Shown piece after piece: positions 34,220 to 44,940 of a stretch of DNA of 64,000 nucleotides (position 1 is the stretch's first letter; the number at the start of each line of letters is the position of its first letter). The notes under the pieces are model-generated. The model was not told the DNA's origin. It saw only the letters and a program-made list of their open reading frames with translations, and did no database searches. The translations under genes and the position numbers were made by a program. The stretch spans positions 1,165,001 to 1,229,000 of the forward strand of contig JAEMWC010000080.1 in NCBI GenBank assembly GCA_016490735.1, written 5' to 3'. Source of the DNA: Pachyseris speciosa (Eukaryota > Cnidaria > Anthozoa > Scleractinia > Pachyseridae).

Positions 34220-36205
34220 GATTATTCACAGCGGGAAAAGGTTGTTAATTTATTAACTTTTATTACCAGAATTCCAGCCCAGCATTGAAGGACGAGATAT
34301 GGGCCTTTTCGGAACTGCGCAGGGAACTGGGGGAATTTCAAATTTTAACAAATCGATAAATGGACACTATCACATGAAAGATATCGTTGAGATTGGCTAT
34401 TTGACCGAGTTTGATGATTTTACATTCAAAAGAGACCAAGTTATGGACTTAAAAAAATTGTTGAAAATCCATACAAGCGTCTCTAATTTTGAGGCTACGT
34501 CCCCCAAAACCATGTGAGGTCTTCGTAAAATTGGGCAAACAAAGTGATTTTCACCTCAGTTACTTCCAAATAGTAGTTGCATGAGGGAATGTAACAGTTG
34601 TCACAAAAGTGAGAAAAAAAATATTTCTAAAGCTCTGGCTAAACGAGGTAACAATGTTGCGGCAACGACGTTTCTGAGGGAGTCCAGAAACATTCTTTGT
34701 TTGTTGTAAGAAAGAACGAAAGATCGAAAAAACGCGGATACATCCCGGGGAATATATTCAATAAATGTAAACAGAACTCGCTCACCCATCACCCTTGAAA
34801 GAGGAGGTGCCACGCCTTTTTGCGGTCAGATTTGCGGATGGACAAAGAGCGACAGCAATAACATAATCAGCGCTCACCTTGGAAGACGTTTGTTGTCTTT
34901 TTTGGAAGATCTTCTTGCGCAATTACCATCAAACCTAGTAAAAACACAGTAGGCGGAAGTTTTTACAGAATCAAACACACATTTTAAAATTGTAAAGGAA
35001 ATTGGTATTTAAAGAATGCGTGACGCATTGGGTATTCCCAAAAGACCGGTTTTTTTTGTCATATGAGCCTCCAGCGACGACTATTATGACACGTTACGTT
35101 CACTTATCGCGCTTATATTTGTCGTCAATTTACGGACGAAAGGCTCTAAGCGTTTAAAGAACAGTGTCCGGATTCATAAACAAGCTTTACACTGATTCCT
35201 CTTCGGAACACGCTGTTATTGTAGAAGCGATCAAGGTAAGAAAAACTGAAAAATCTTTGTGAATGTAGTTTCCGGCCACTACGATGCGCCACGATATTAG
35301 CTGGTTAAAATAGAGACAAATTTCAGGATATCAAGACGCATTTTTTTTTCATTAGTTTTGTTTGTTTGTATATAAACATTTCTACCCCATCCACACATGA
35401 AACTAAACATTTACTTAAATTGTCTGTAAGCAATCACCGGTACTGTTTAATGATGGACTTTTCTGTACGAGCGTTAAGACAGTGGTGGTATTTAGAGGGT
35501 GCTGTCCGATTCCGCAAGCCCTTTTATTATTTCAGCTTAGAAATATCTGCATGATTAAGTCGAGAGAGGAAACTAGAAATTTGACAATTGTGTCTAATGA
35601 AGCTTGAAGGAAAAACAAAGAGTCCAGATGTCATCATCACTGAAATTAACCAGCGATGCTTGCGCAATTTATGTCAGGCAACGAGCCGACAAATGTTTTC
35701 GATAGATGTCTATGACTTGCATTATATTACATGCATCCTCGAGCATAATTCTGCGCAAATTTTGCGGTTCAATCAACTTTTGCGCAATGAAAACCTCGAG
35801 AGCGCTTTCTACACAGGCTAATTGGTAAAATGGAGTGTTTGCCATAGACAAAAGAAGGGTTTGTTTAGTTAAGTATATCAATCAGAAATCCAAACTGCTG
35901 TAATAGCAAATAAATCGCAAACGAATCGCTTTTAACAATGGCCGTTCATAAATATTGACTCAAAATGTTCTTTATTTGTCATTTTTAAACCCAGTTTAAC
36001 CAGCGGGACGCCACGCAAGCCTCGTAGTTCCTAAATTTCAGTGGTGGGGATAGTGTTGCAGCCCTATTGTTTTAGGGCTCGGGTCCATTGTTTGTGTTGT
36101 TTGTTCTTTTGTCTCACCTGAAGGGTGGTCTCCAATCAGTTGAGACCTTGTAAGGACCAATTTTCACACATTTACGCAAATGAAATTTACCTTCTGCATT
36201 TTTTC

Positions 36206-36776
36206 AATGACCGTTTTTATGTTAGAAACGTTAAAGTCGTCCAGACGCATTTAACGTCTGAGACGTCAAAGTCGTATGGTATAAAAACGGGACGCATAAA
36301 AGTAGACGACCTATAAACAGAAAAAAAAAAGATTTTTCTAAAAAAAAGACTAGGTTCTATTCTCGGACGACAATATGTACGAGCAAACTCGGCGCCAAAC
36401 GCGTGAATGTACGAACAAATAAACAAGGCGGAATTGTAGCTTCTGGAGTCTAACTCTCGGCGTCGTCAAGAAAGATGAGAAATGGGTAAGCAAATGTTTT
36501 TGACAAAGAAAATCAGTCGAGGAAGCGGCATTTTCAGACGATGGACGAGTAAATAGATATGGCCGAGGCACTTGGCTTACGTGCCATGGCGACCAAGAAG
36601 AGAAGGAAGGAACGAAGTGCTGATTAACAAAGGAGTTCAGGGCTTAGGTCGTCCCTTTTTTATACTAGACGCATTTAACGTCTGAGACGTTTAAGTCTTG
36701 TGAAAAGTGCATCCAAACGTTAAAGTCGTCAGACGTTAAATGCGTCTGTCTTATTTACCAACGAATAGAGGGGATA

Positions 36777-36811
<35 letters not shown>

Positions 36812-36830
36812 GGAGTGAAACACGAAAATT
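36206..36830. mobile_element. left part of an outer MITE with GACGTTAAA motifs
   Basis: Begins GACCGTTTTTATGTTAGAAA. It carries CAGACGCATTTAACGTCTGA at about 36241 and 36667 and the inverted form near 36730. The matching right end (inverse GGCCGTTTTTACGCTAGAGA) is at about 43960-43991, beyond the Penelope cluster, as if the cluster had inserted into this element. Confidence 0.45.
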
Positions 36831-36843
36831 TGGTCTATCAACG

Positions 36844-36874
<31 letters not shown>

Positions 36875-37803
36875 GGATTTGATTAGCTGACGTTTCGAGC
36901 GTTAGCCCTTCGTCGGAGCGAATCGAGGAATTGTGGGTTGTGTATGGTTTATATACAGAAAATCGTGATGGAGCTACGCTATTGGTGGTAACATGGTAAC
37001 GTGAAAAACAGGAATAAATTGATTGAATGAAAAGCGCTCGTTGATACCGTGGGGATTAAGAGTGCCAATTTGAAAGATCAGTTTTTGCTCGAGATTTTTA
37101 CGGCTTTCCGTGGTACCTTGATGTAGGGAAAGGCCGGAGATCGACATGTGTTGTTTGGAATGGTTAGGGAGATTAAAATTCCGAGCGACAGGTTTGGATG
37201 CGTCTTTGTCATCTTTCTCAACATCACGAAGATGTTCTCGGAATCGGTCACCTAGTCGTCTTCCTGTTTCGCCGATGTATAACTTTTTGCATAATGTGCA
37301 GGTTATCTTAACAGATCGCTTAGGGCCCGATATTTTGTCAGTGTTTTGAATGAAAGGACAAGTTTTGCATCGCGAGCGCGCGCATTTAAAAGTGCCAGGC
37401 TGTTCAGTTGTTTTAGAAGCGCTTCTAACTAGAAAGTTACCTACATTTTTGTTGCGTTTGAATGAAATCAGCGGTGGTTGCGAAAAGATTCTTGACTAGC
37501 AGTTTCTGGATCATTTTGCAGTATCTTAAAGTTATTAAGAATGATGGCTTTAACTGGGTTATTATGCGGGTGAAATGTGAGGGTGAATGGAATTCTGTCA
37601 TTCTTTTCGTTTTGTGACGTCTGTGGTGCTGACTGTTGATCAATCTGCTGGGCGCGGTGATGGCCCGATTGAACCACAGAATCAGGATAGCCACGTTTCT
37701 CGAAGAACTGGCACATTTCCTCTGATTTGTTGGAAAAATCAGAGTCATCACTACATAGACGTTCATTCAAATTCAGAAATTCAGGAAATTCGTAGACGTC
37801 CAT
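36831..37803 (-). pseudogene. Penelope-like element, C-terminal part with GIY-YIG endonuclease (minus copy)
   Basis: Minus-strand translation from 37803 reads FPEFLNLNERLCSDDSDFSN, RIPFTLTFHPHNNPVKAIIL, then after a frameshift FKRNKNVGNFLVRSASKTTE, KCARSRCKTCPFI, KLYIGETGRRLGDRFREHL and SFN near the end. This is the linker and GIY-YIG endonuclease of Penelope-like elements. Compared with the plus copy at 42653-43930 it lacks about 48 bases in frame just before CTLCKK. The 3' end near 36831 includes a hammerhead-like motif (36887-36916). The RT catalytic block that should precede it is missing; about 2.2 kb of other repeats lies between it and the RT half at 40019. Broken, not functional. Confidence 0.85.
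36887..36916 (-). ncRNA. hammerhead-ribozyme-like motif in the minus Penelope copy
   Basis: On the minus strand, CCGACGA, a short hairpin GGGC-TAAC-GCTC, GAAA, then ACGTC and AGC. The order matches a hammerhead core: CUGANGA, stem II, GAAA, palindromic stem III ACGU, cleavage triplet GUC, stem I. The U at core position 4 is C. Penelope-like elements are known to carry such minimal ribozymes. Confidence 0.5.
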
Positions 37804-37878
37804 TCAAATTCAGGAAAGTATAAATCGAATTTTCGGTAGAAAACAGTCATCTAAAGTGAACGATGGCGAAGCAACAGG

Positions 37879-38316
37879 CAGGGGCACCCAACGAGCCAAA
37901 GCAGTCAAAAACTGTAGAAAGGCATTTTTAAGTTCCTTATGGTGTTTGAAGTCTGTTTAAAATGATGTTTTGGTTAGCCAGAAAAATTTGATCTGTTCGG
38001 ATTCCCTAGCTGAAATGTGAATTGCCCGAAACTTTTAGGGAACAAAATCTTTCTTTGAGAAAATACTAGCTGGAATGAACTTTCTAGGGAATCTTTTTTT
38101 CTTTCCGAAAATGCTAGCTGACGTTTTTTACTGCCAAAAACAGCAAAAACGACCTTTCAGAAAATCTCAGGGGTTATGATTTCCACATTACGAATCTTTT
38201 AGGCCACGTTTTACTTACGAAAATCCGAGTACACTCTTTAATCGACGCCGAAAGCCTAAGGCGAACTACCCTCCACCGAACAGATATCTACCGAAACTTG
38301 TCGTTGGGTGCCCCTG
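37879..38316. mobile_element. hAT MITE CAGGGGCACCCAACGA, copy 1
   Basis: Perfect inverted ends CAGGGGCACCCAACGA and TCGTTGGGTGCCCCTG. The flanks AAGCAACAGG and AAGCAAGG look like an 8-bp duplication, one side with a two-base insertion. An interrupted second copy lies at 59696-60894. Confidence 0.8.
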
Positions 38317-38390
38317 AAGCAAGGCGAGCAAAACATGCAAATCTTAACATTTTTTCTGACTCAAAATTGATAAGTTATTCGTAAGCTTAA

Positions 38391-39029
38391 GGGGGGACGT
38401 TGTTGCCAAGGGATTTTTACGGATTGTATTTGTAAAACACGGTTTTTTCGGTGTTTTTGCCACTATATTGGTGAGACGTGCGAAGAGGTGAACATGTAAA
38501 ATTATAAATTGCTATTGCGCATGCGTAACTTGCCCCAGGCCCCAACCACGCCTTAGAGAGAAAAATCCCTAAAACTTGGAGAAAATTATGTGAAGTTCCA
38601 ATTTTTTTTTTGCAAGTCGAAGATATTCCAGCCTTTTTTACAAGCCTACGTAAGCAATTGTTGTTAACGTACATAACTGCAATGATAATGACGAAATGGT
38701 ATGAATTTGCGTGCTTATGACGTCATAAATCTCACAAAAACGCGAGTTTCCAAAAATCGATACGTAGAGTTTTGCACCTTGGCGATTGTTAACCGTTGGC
38801 ACCATTTTCGATATCCAGAAGTGTACGCCACTCGAGTTTGAGGCCTTTTTCTGTTCTGGTCACGTGACTTACCAAATATGGTTGTGACTCGAAAATCTTG
38901 TGAACCTTTTTGATTGTGAAAACATAGCCAGACAGCTTGCCTGTGCAAGTTAGGGTTTCCAAGATATGAAGGTTGAAAACTTTCCATAGCAACAATGTTA
39001 GCTCATTTTGTAGTTAAGTTAGTCCCTCC
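38391..39029. mobile_element. TTAA-flanked (piggyBac-type) MITE
   Basis: Begins GGGGGGACGTTGTTGCC after TTAA (38387-38390) and ends with the inverse of GGAGGGACT before TTAA (39030-39033). Subterminal TTGTTGCCAAGGGA and its imperfect inverse support the pairing. No transposase. Confidence 0.6.
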
Positions 39030-39033
39030 TTAA

Positions 39034-39849
39034 ACAATCGCAACAACATCGCCAACCAATTCTTTTAAATGGTAAGATCTTAAAAATAAATAGCTATTCT
39101 ATTCTAGCAAAGGCTCCACGAAGCAGAAAATAAGCAGCAAAGCTTTGATTTTAGTTATGCTGAACGCGAGAGAAAAACAACACGCAACGACTAAAATATT
39201 TTTTATCACTTGCATTTCTGAAAATGTTTTCCTTTACCCTTCGACATAACGTTTCGCCTGTTTAAGGAATACAAATTTTTAGTCAAATAAAATTCTTACA
39301 ACAAACTGCATTAGAAAGAAGTTACAAGGATATAAAAAGGCATTGCTTCTAAACTAAACTTAACATCACCTTATTGTTTACAAAAAGAGAATTTTATTTT
39401 ATCTCTGTACGTATTCAACCGATTTATATTAACAACGCTGCTTCAAACTTAACACCTTTAATATACAGATTCAACCAATGCCTTTGTAGCTAGAATTTGA
39501 CACTGAAAGAATCAAGAAGATCTTAACTCACCCATTCCAGCCAATTCAGCTGACAAGTTTAATACTTTCTCGCTTTATACAGAGGTTATTTTCCTTGACT
39601 ACCAACGCCGCCTTGCACTTAATAATTTTCCATTCCGTTTCCTTTTACCAATATCGTAAGAGGTTGTTTTTGTTCAAAACTATACCTTTATCGTAAACTA
39701 TGACAAAATAAGAAGGTTTGATTAATACAATTTATGACGCCGTTCTTTCCGTGAATCAGAAAACAACTAAACGCTTCGAGTTCGTGCACATCTTCGCTTC
39801 GCATTTTCCCGCGCATCGTCATTTTCGCGCGCGTTTGCTTGTGGATAAC
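39034..39849. other. AT-rich stretch within the Penelope cluster, no recognised content
   Basis: No reading frame with similarity to Penelope or any gene. I see nothing further in it. Confidence 0.4.
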
Positions 39850-40018
39850 CGGTCTGACTGGTTTATTCCGAGTTTAATCAAGGATAGTTAATCGAAGGAT
39901 AAATTTGTTTTGAGGAACGCCTTTTTATTCCCTGATTAGTTATCCACAGATTAAGAATTTAATCTTGAATTAACCCTTAATCGGGGGATAGTTTAATCGG
40001 CTTTCCAGGAACCGGGGC
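39850..40018. mobile_element. MITE fragment A, end abuts the RT coding sequence
   Basis: Its right end AATCGGCTTTCCAGGAACCG joins the RT frame immediately after NGPKPG. A diverged relative with the same end lies at 42529-42652, next to the complementary point of the RT frame on the plus copy. Confidence 0.6.
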
Positions 40019-40953
40019 CAGGTTTAGGACCGTTGTACTGATTGAAGAATTGGTACTCGACGTAACGTACAAAAAGATTGGCGTAGCTAGGTCCCATTTT
40101 TGTGCCCATCGCTACACCATTAATTTACTTGTAATAGTTGTCAGCGAAAGAAAAACAGTTAAGTGTTAAAACTAGTTCAGCTAGGCGGAGTAGCGTTTCC
40201 GAGTTCGGTTCCTTGACGGTGCGTTGATCGAAAAAATACTTAAGTGCTTGAAGACCTTCGCCGTTTGGAATGACAGTGTATAGAGATGTAATATCCATAG
40301 TGAAAATTAGTCTGTCTTCGCCGGTGAAATTGAAATGGCGGAAAATTTCAAGTGCGTGTTGACTGTCTTTAATGTAAGATGGCAAAGATTTGACGATGGG
40401 CGCCATAATCTTGTCTAAATAGCTAGAAATAAGTTCGGTAGGGCAACTACAGGCAGAAACCATAGGTCGACCTGGGTTGTTAGGTTTGTGAATTTTGGGT
40501 GAAAAGTAAATGCACTAGGTTCTCGGAGTAGTGATGATGAGATTAGTAGCGGTAGCCGGCAATTCTTGTTTGACTATTAGGTCCTGAATCGTGTCTTTGA
40601 TAATTTTTTGGTTGGTTGAAGTGAGATCTCTCTCGACTTTAGCATAAAAGGAGGTATCAGAAAGTTGCCGCAAAGCTTCTTCTTTGTAAAGGTCGGACCG
40701 CCAAACAACTACCGCGCCGCCTTTGGCGGCCGATTTGACAATTATATCTTTCCGCTTGCTAAGATTTTTGAGCGCCGCCCACTTTTCCGAAGAAAGGTTG
40801 GAAAATTTAGTGTCACAATTGAATTTTAGTTTTTGAACGTCCCGACGGCATTTTTTGATGAAAAAATCTTGAGAGGCGAACTGGCCCTCTGGGGGAGTCC
40901 ATTTTGATTTGCGAACAAGAAGTGTTTCAAAAATATCTTTGTCAGAGGTGTTA

Positions 40954-41768
40954 AGGCCCTAGCAAACGGCTTCAACATTTGCTTCAACATCCGTTCGATT
41001 TTGTTGAAAGATTGTTGAATGATGTTGAACGGTGGGGTGGCAAACGGTTTCAACATTTCATTCAACAAAACTTCGCGAGTGGCCTGGTAATTGAAATGAC
41101 ACAATAGATCGCGCTTATGTTTACAACAAAGTTCGCTCGTTATTAGTAGTTTTTGTACCTTTCGAAGTTTTGAATGATGAGGATAAAAAACCAGGAAGGG
41201 GAAAGACAAGGCTATGGATCAGAAGAAGGGACGAAAGGGGCTATTTCAACAACACGTGAAGGAATTGGCGATCGTAGACACAGCGGAATACAAAGAAATG
41301 ATGCGAATGAGTCATGCCGATTTTCAACGAATACTGAGCTACATCGAACAGGATATCACTCAAAAACAAGTCCTTGGTGGGAATAAAGTTATTTCCCCGA
41401 TCTAAATACTTTCGCCCGGACGTACTACAGCCACACACAAAATTGTTTTGCTTTGCTACCGTCTTTACATCCATGGTGACCATGGTTACGTCTTCTTAAT
41501 TGCGCATGCGCTTGCTCAACAATGTTGAAAGAGCGGGGCAAACGACTTCAACTCCGCTTCAACATTCCGAACATTCCAGAGAACAAAAGAAATGTTGAAT
41601 GGATGTTGAAGCAAAGTTTAAATGCTTTTAAACTCTTTCAACATCGATTCAACTTCGTTTCAACACGTTTCAACACGGCGGAAAGGGGGTGGCAAACGCT
41701 TTCAACATTGCCATTCAACAAAATCGAAAGGATGTTGAAGCAAATGTTGAAGCCGTTTGCTAGGGCCT
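40954..41768. mobile_element. PIF/Harbinger-type element nested in the Penelope RT
   Basis: Inverted ends AGGCCCTAGCAAACGGCTTC, essentially perfect for about 39 bases, are flanked by TTA on both sides (40951-40953, 41769-41771). The 3-bp TTA duplication is diagnostic of PIF/Harbinger. Many TTCAACAT/ATGTTGAA iterations lie in both arms. Inside, plus strand 41214-41405 encodes DTAEYKEMMRMSHADFQRIL and SYIEQDITQ, resembling the N terminus of Harbinger transposase; the catalytic part is missing. Removing the element restores the Penelope reading frame region. Confidence 0.88.
41214..41405 (+). pseudogene. Harbinger transposase N-terminal remnant
   Basis: A 63-codon frame with YKEMMRMSHADFQRILSYIE. 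The pattern of a conserved Y, RM, F and I before a catalytic core is that of Harbinger transposase N termini. It stops after GGNKVISPI. Probably the vestige of the autonomous parent of the nested MITE. Confidence 0.55.
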
Positions 41769-42405
41769 TTAGAATCATCTTCTTTGTCGTGGAAAAAAGC
41801 TTTAAACTGAATGCGGCGAAGGAATTTTTCGACGTCTTTCTTAACTGAAAATTCGTTGGTACGTTTCGCAATTGGAACAAAATTAAGGCCCTTACTGAGA
41901 ACATATTTCTCTGCGTCTGTTAACGGAAGATCTTCTGGAATGGTAACTACGGTATTGTTATCGAATGACGTTTGACTAGTGATTTTAGGACCTATTAAGT
42001 GTTCAAGTTTTTGGCTCTTAATTTGGTGTAAGTAGTTAAAAAGTTTAGAATTAAGTTCCTGGATTTTGGCGCGGATAGAATTTACCAAAACAGCTGGACA
42101 GATTTTGAACAGTTCGGAGCGGCACTAGAGAATTTGTTTGTCTAGGTCATTACGCTTTTGACACATAGCTCTGATTGTGATCCTCATGATGTTGCGTGAA
42201 AAAGAATCTTGAGCGCATTGAATTTGGTAGAGATATTGATTGGAGCGAGAGAACGTAGACGCATGAAAATTAGAGCGAAAACCTTTAGGAATAACTTTAG
42301 ATAGTAGGCAACGGCCTATGAAGTTGATGTGACTACAAAACCTGGTTTTAGAGAAAATGAGTGTGGCTAAACGGAAAGCTAAATTACTACAAATAGGGGG
42401 CGACT

Positions 42406-42528
42406 GTATCGGCGCAAATCAGTCAATTTATAACCACCGTTAATTCCTTTCATCCGGCTCTAAAATATACCTGGGAAATTTCGGAAACTTCCCTGGCCTT
42501 TCTTGATATCAAAGTTTTGATATCATGG
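42406..42528 (+). pseudogene. duplicated piece of Penelope RT
   Basis: Repeats 42676-42810 of the neighbouring copy (GACTGTATCGGCGCAA ... CTTGATATCAAAGTTTT) with about 20 bases missing inside. It lies between the two head-to-head Penelope halves. Confidence 0.75.
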
Positions 42529-42652
42529 TTTATCCTTAGGATAGTGCTAATCGTGCTTTGTGGAACAGAATCTAACCGAAGGATAAATTTTATTCCTCGA
42601 TTGGCGGGATTTATCCGTCGATTAGCGCTAATCGGCTTTCCAGGAACCGGGG
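42529..42652. mobile_element. MITE fragment B, end abuts the RT coding sequence
   Basis: Shares CGAAGGATAAATTT and AATCGGCTTTCCAGGAACCG with fragment A at 39850-40018. Its end is followed directly by CACCTGAACTC, which codes PEL of the RT frame. Confidence 0.6.
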
Positions 42653-43930
42653 TCACCTGAACTCTACGGTCCCTACATTGACGACTGTATCGGCGCAATT
42701 TCGTCTAGCAAGGAGGAAATCAATCAATTTATAACCGCCGTTAATTCCTTTCATCCGGCTCTAAAATATACCTGGGAAATGTCGGAAACTTCCCTGGCCT
42801 TTCTTGATATCAAAGTTTTTATCAGCGGCAACGGTTTATGTACCAGTGTGTACTACAAACCCATCGATTCTCACAGTTATTTGTTGTATTCATCTTCACA
42901 TCCATCTCACGTCAAAACGCCATTCCCTATTCTCAATTTCTTAGACTTCGACGTCTATGTAGTGATGACTCTGATTTTTCCAACAAATTAGAGCAAATGT
43001 GCCAGTTCTTCGAGAAACGTGGCTATCCTGATTCTGTGGTTCAATCGGGCCATCACCGCGCCCAGTAGATTGATCAACAGTCAGCACTTCAGACGTCACA
43101 AATGGAAAAGAATGACAGAATTCCATTCACCCTCACATTTCATCCGCATAATAACCCAGTTAAAGCCATCATTCTTAATAACTTTAAGATACTGCAAAAT
43201 GATCTAGAAACTGCTAGAATTTTTTCGCAACCACCGCTGATTTCATTCAAACGCGACAAAAATGTAGGTAACTTTCTAGTTAGAAGCGCTTCTAAAACAA
43301 CTGAACAGCCTGGCACTTTTAAATGCGCGTGCTCGCGATGCAAAACTTGTCCTTTCATTCAAAACACTGACAAAATATCGGGCCCTAAGCGATCTGTTAA
43401 GATCACTGATCGCTTCACGTGTACCTCCGCAAATGTTATCTATTGCATAACCTGCACATTATGCAAAAAGTTATACATCGGCGAAACAGGAAGACGACTA
43501 GGTGACCGATTCCGAGAACATCTTCGTGATGTTGAGAAAGATGACAAAGACGCATCCAAACCTGTCGCTCGGAATTTTAATCTCCCTAACCATTCCAAAC
43601 AACACATGTCGATCTCCGGCCTTTCCCTACATCAAGGTACCACGGAAAGCCGTAAAAATCTCGAGCAAAAACTGATCTTTCAAATTGGCACTCTTAATCC
43701 CCACGGTATCAACGAGCGCTTTTCATTCAAACAATTTATTCCTGTTTTTCACGTTACCATGTTACCACCAATAGCGTAGCTCCATTTTCTGTATATAAAC
43801 CATATACAACCCACAATTCCTCGATTCGCTCCGACGAAGGGCTAACGCTCGAAACGTCAGCTAATCGAATCCCTGTACGGTGGTCAATTTACAATATCAA
43901 CTCCGTTGACAAACCAAATTTTCGTGTCTT
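42653..43930 (+). pseudogene. Penelope-like element, RT YxDD to GIY-YIG and 3' end (plus copy)
   Basis: Translation starts PELYGPYIDDCIGA, which contains the YxDD catalytic box, and continues FITAVNSFHPALKYTWEMSE and SLAFLDIKVF. It then shifts frame near 42920 and runs LRRLCSDDSDFSN to a stop at 43066-43068 where the other copy codes Q. From 43102 it is open to 43779: CKTCPFIQNTDKISGPKRSV, VIYCITCTLCKKLYIGETGR, RLGDRFREHL and NPHGINERFSF. The CxxC-type linker and the Y...YIG GIY-YIG motif are intact in this last part. The 3' flank (43780-43930) carries a hammerhead-like motif. It lies head to head with the minus copy. Inactive because of the shift and the stop. Confidence 0.88.
43831..43860 (+). 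ncRNA. hammerhead-ribozyme-like motif in the plus Penelope copy
   Basis: CCGACGA, hairpin GGGC-TAAC-GCTC, GAAA, ACGTC, AGC, with flanking GATTCG (43824) and CGAATC (about 43865) able to pair as a distal stem I. The core U4 position is C, as in the other copy. Self-cleavage is not shown by sequence. Confidence 0.5.
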
Positions 43931-43991
43931 ATTTACCGTTTTACTGAACGTCTCGAGACGACTGTAAAGTCTCTAGCGTAAAAACGGCCAA
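43920..43991. mobile_element. right part of the outer MITE
   Basis: Inverse of the 36206 end (GGCCGTTTTTACGCTAGAGA when read on the minus strand). Confidence 0.4.
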
Positions 43992-44229
43992 TGCCACAGC
44001 TGAGCCGGAGCATCATGTACCAACCTCTATACCGTCGTCTCGTCAAAATGCAACTCAAAATTACACCCATCTACTGTTCTCATGAGATCCAAGAAAACAA
44101 CAACGCTAGCTCGCAAATTTCTACCTGTTACATTATATTTTATGCAAACATTTAGCTCAGTCCCAGCTCAGGATTGTCTGTATATTCATCTACATCAATA
44201 ACTAGCATTATTATGTCTCTCACTTAGTA

Positions 44230-44940
44230 CGAGCGCTGTGATTGGTCAATTTTGCGGGCCGTATTTTACAGTACGGCCCTCTTGACTTCAACTAGTTTTC
44301 TTTCCCGCGCGCCGGATTTTCCTCAGGGATATAATAAATATCTTACTAACCTCGTTTTCTCGGTCCGTACTATGTACTTATTGACTGAGTGGGAGGCCCG
44401 GACGGGAAAATATTTGGCTCTCGGCCATGGCGCACGGACCTCGCTAAGCTCGGTCCGTACGCCATGGCCGAGAGCCAAATATTTTCCCGTCCGGCCCGAC
44501 CTGACTCAGTCAATAAGTGATTTACCATATGGCCTCTTTAGACTCTTCATAAGCACGAAGAAGATGAAGTTTTTTTTTTTTTTACAAAAAGTTGACAAAT
44601 TTGCACAGAAAATTGATCTAATATGTTGTTTGAATTTGTTTTCTGGTTGTAAAATCAATTTACATGTTTAAATTCGTATCGCTCGGGCCGTACGTGTTCC
44701 TAACACGGTCGTATTGCTTTTTCCGGCCCTGCTCACGATGAGGCGTACGGCCCTCATACGGGGATTTTCTCAATAGTATCACAACAAAAGCGCACGCGGA
44801 GCCGTACCGGTCATATGATAATGTAAGTTACGGATCCTCGTTTATGGCCCGCGCGCTTCGCGCTTGGGCCATAAATCAGCGGGAAAAAGCTCGGTCCGTA
44901 ACTTACAGTACGGACTTCGAACTCGGTTAGTAAGAAGTAT
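44230..44940. mobile_element. compound element with CGGTCCGTAC inverted repeats
   Basis: Many copies of CGGTCCGTAC/GTACGGACCG and TTACTAACC...GGTTAGTAA occur in both orientations, with a large palindrome in the centre (44376-44518). GGGCCGTATTTTACAGTACG-type hairpins are near the left end. Confidence 0.6.
44376..44518. repeat. 143-bp near-perfect palindrome
   Basis: The arms ACTTATTGACTGAGT...CGGGAAAATATTTGGCTCTC...GGCCATGGCG meet at a centre of about ten bases. There are only a few mismatches over about 65 bases per arm. Confidence 0.88.

Larger units (their letters stand above)
30511..36205. other. gene-free, repeat-bearing interval
   Basis: No exon is supportable on either strand. It holds a fold-back element (30750-31085), the second pogo-type MITE (32356-32755) and a 19-base C run (34201-34219). 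The remaining AT-rich sequence shows only short frames without codon structure or splice context. Confidence 0.4.
40019..42395 (-). pseudogene. Penelope-like element, N-terminal and reverse-transcriptase half (minus copy)
   Basis: Reading leftward from 42395: RNIMRITIRAMCQKRNDLDK, ELNSKLFNYLHQIKSQKLEH, LPLTDAEKYVLSKGLNFVPI, then an 815-bp inserted element (40954-41768). It resumes with FETLLVRKSKWTPPEGQFAS, LKNLSKRKDIIVKSAAKGGA, FSPKIHKPNNPGRPMVSACS, LIFTMDITSLYTVIPN and GVAMGTKMGPSYANLF. These are the conserved Penelope RT segments. Breaks seen: a stop near 42126, a stop in the PKIHKP region (about 40515), and a stop where the family has Q before INGVAMGTKMGP (about 40122). The coding sequence ends at NGPKPG, before the YxDD box, at MITE fragment A. 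Confidence 0.88.

Noticed and set aside
34299..34517. 72-codon plus frame (MGLFGTAQGTGGISNF)
   Set aside because: No similarity, no splice context and no neighbouring exon; consistent with a chance frame.
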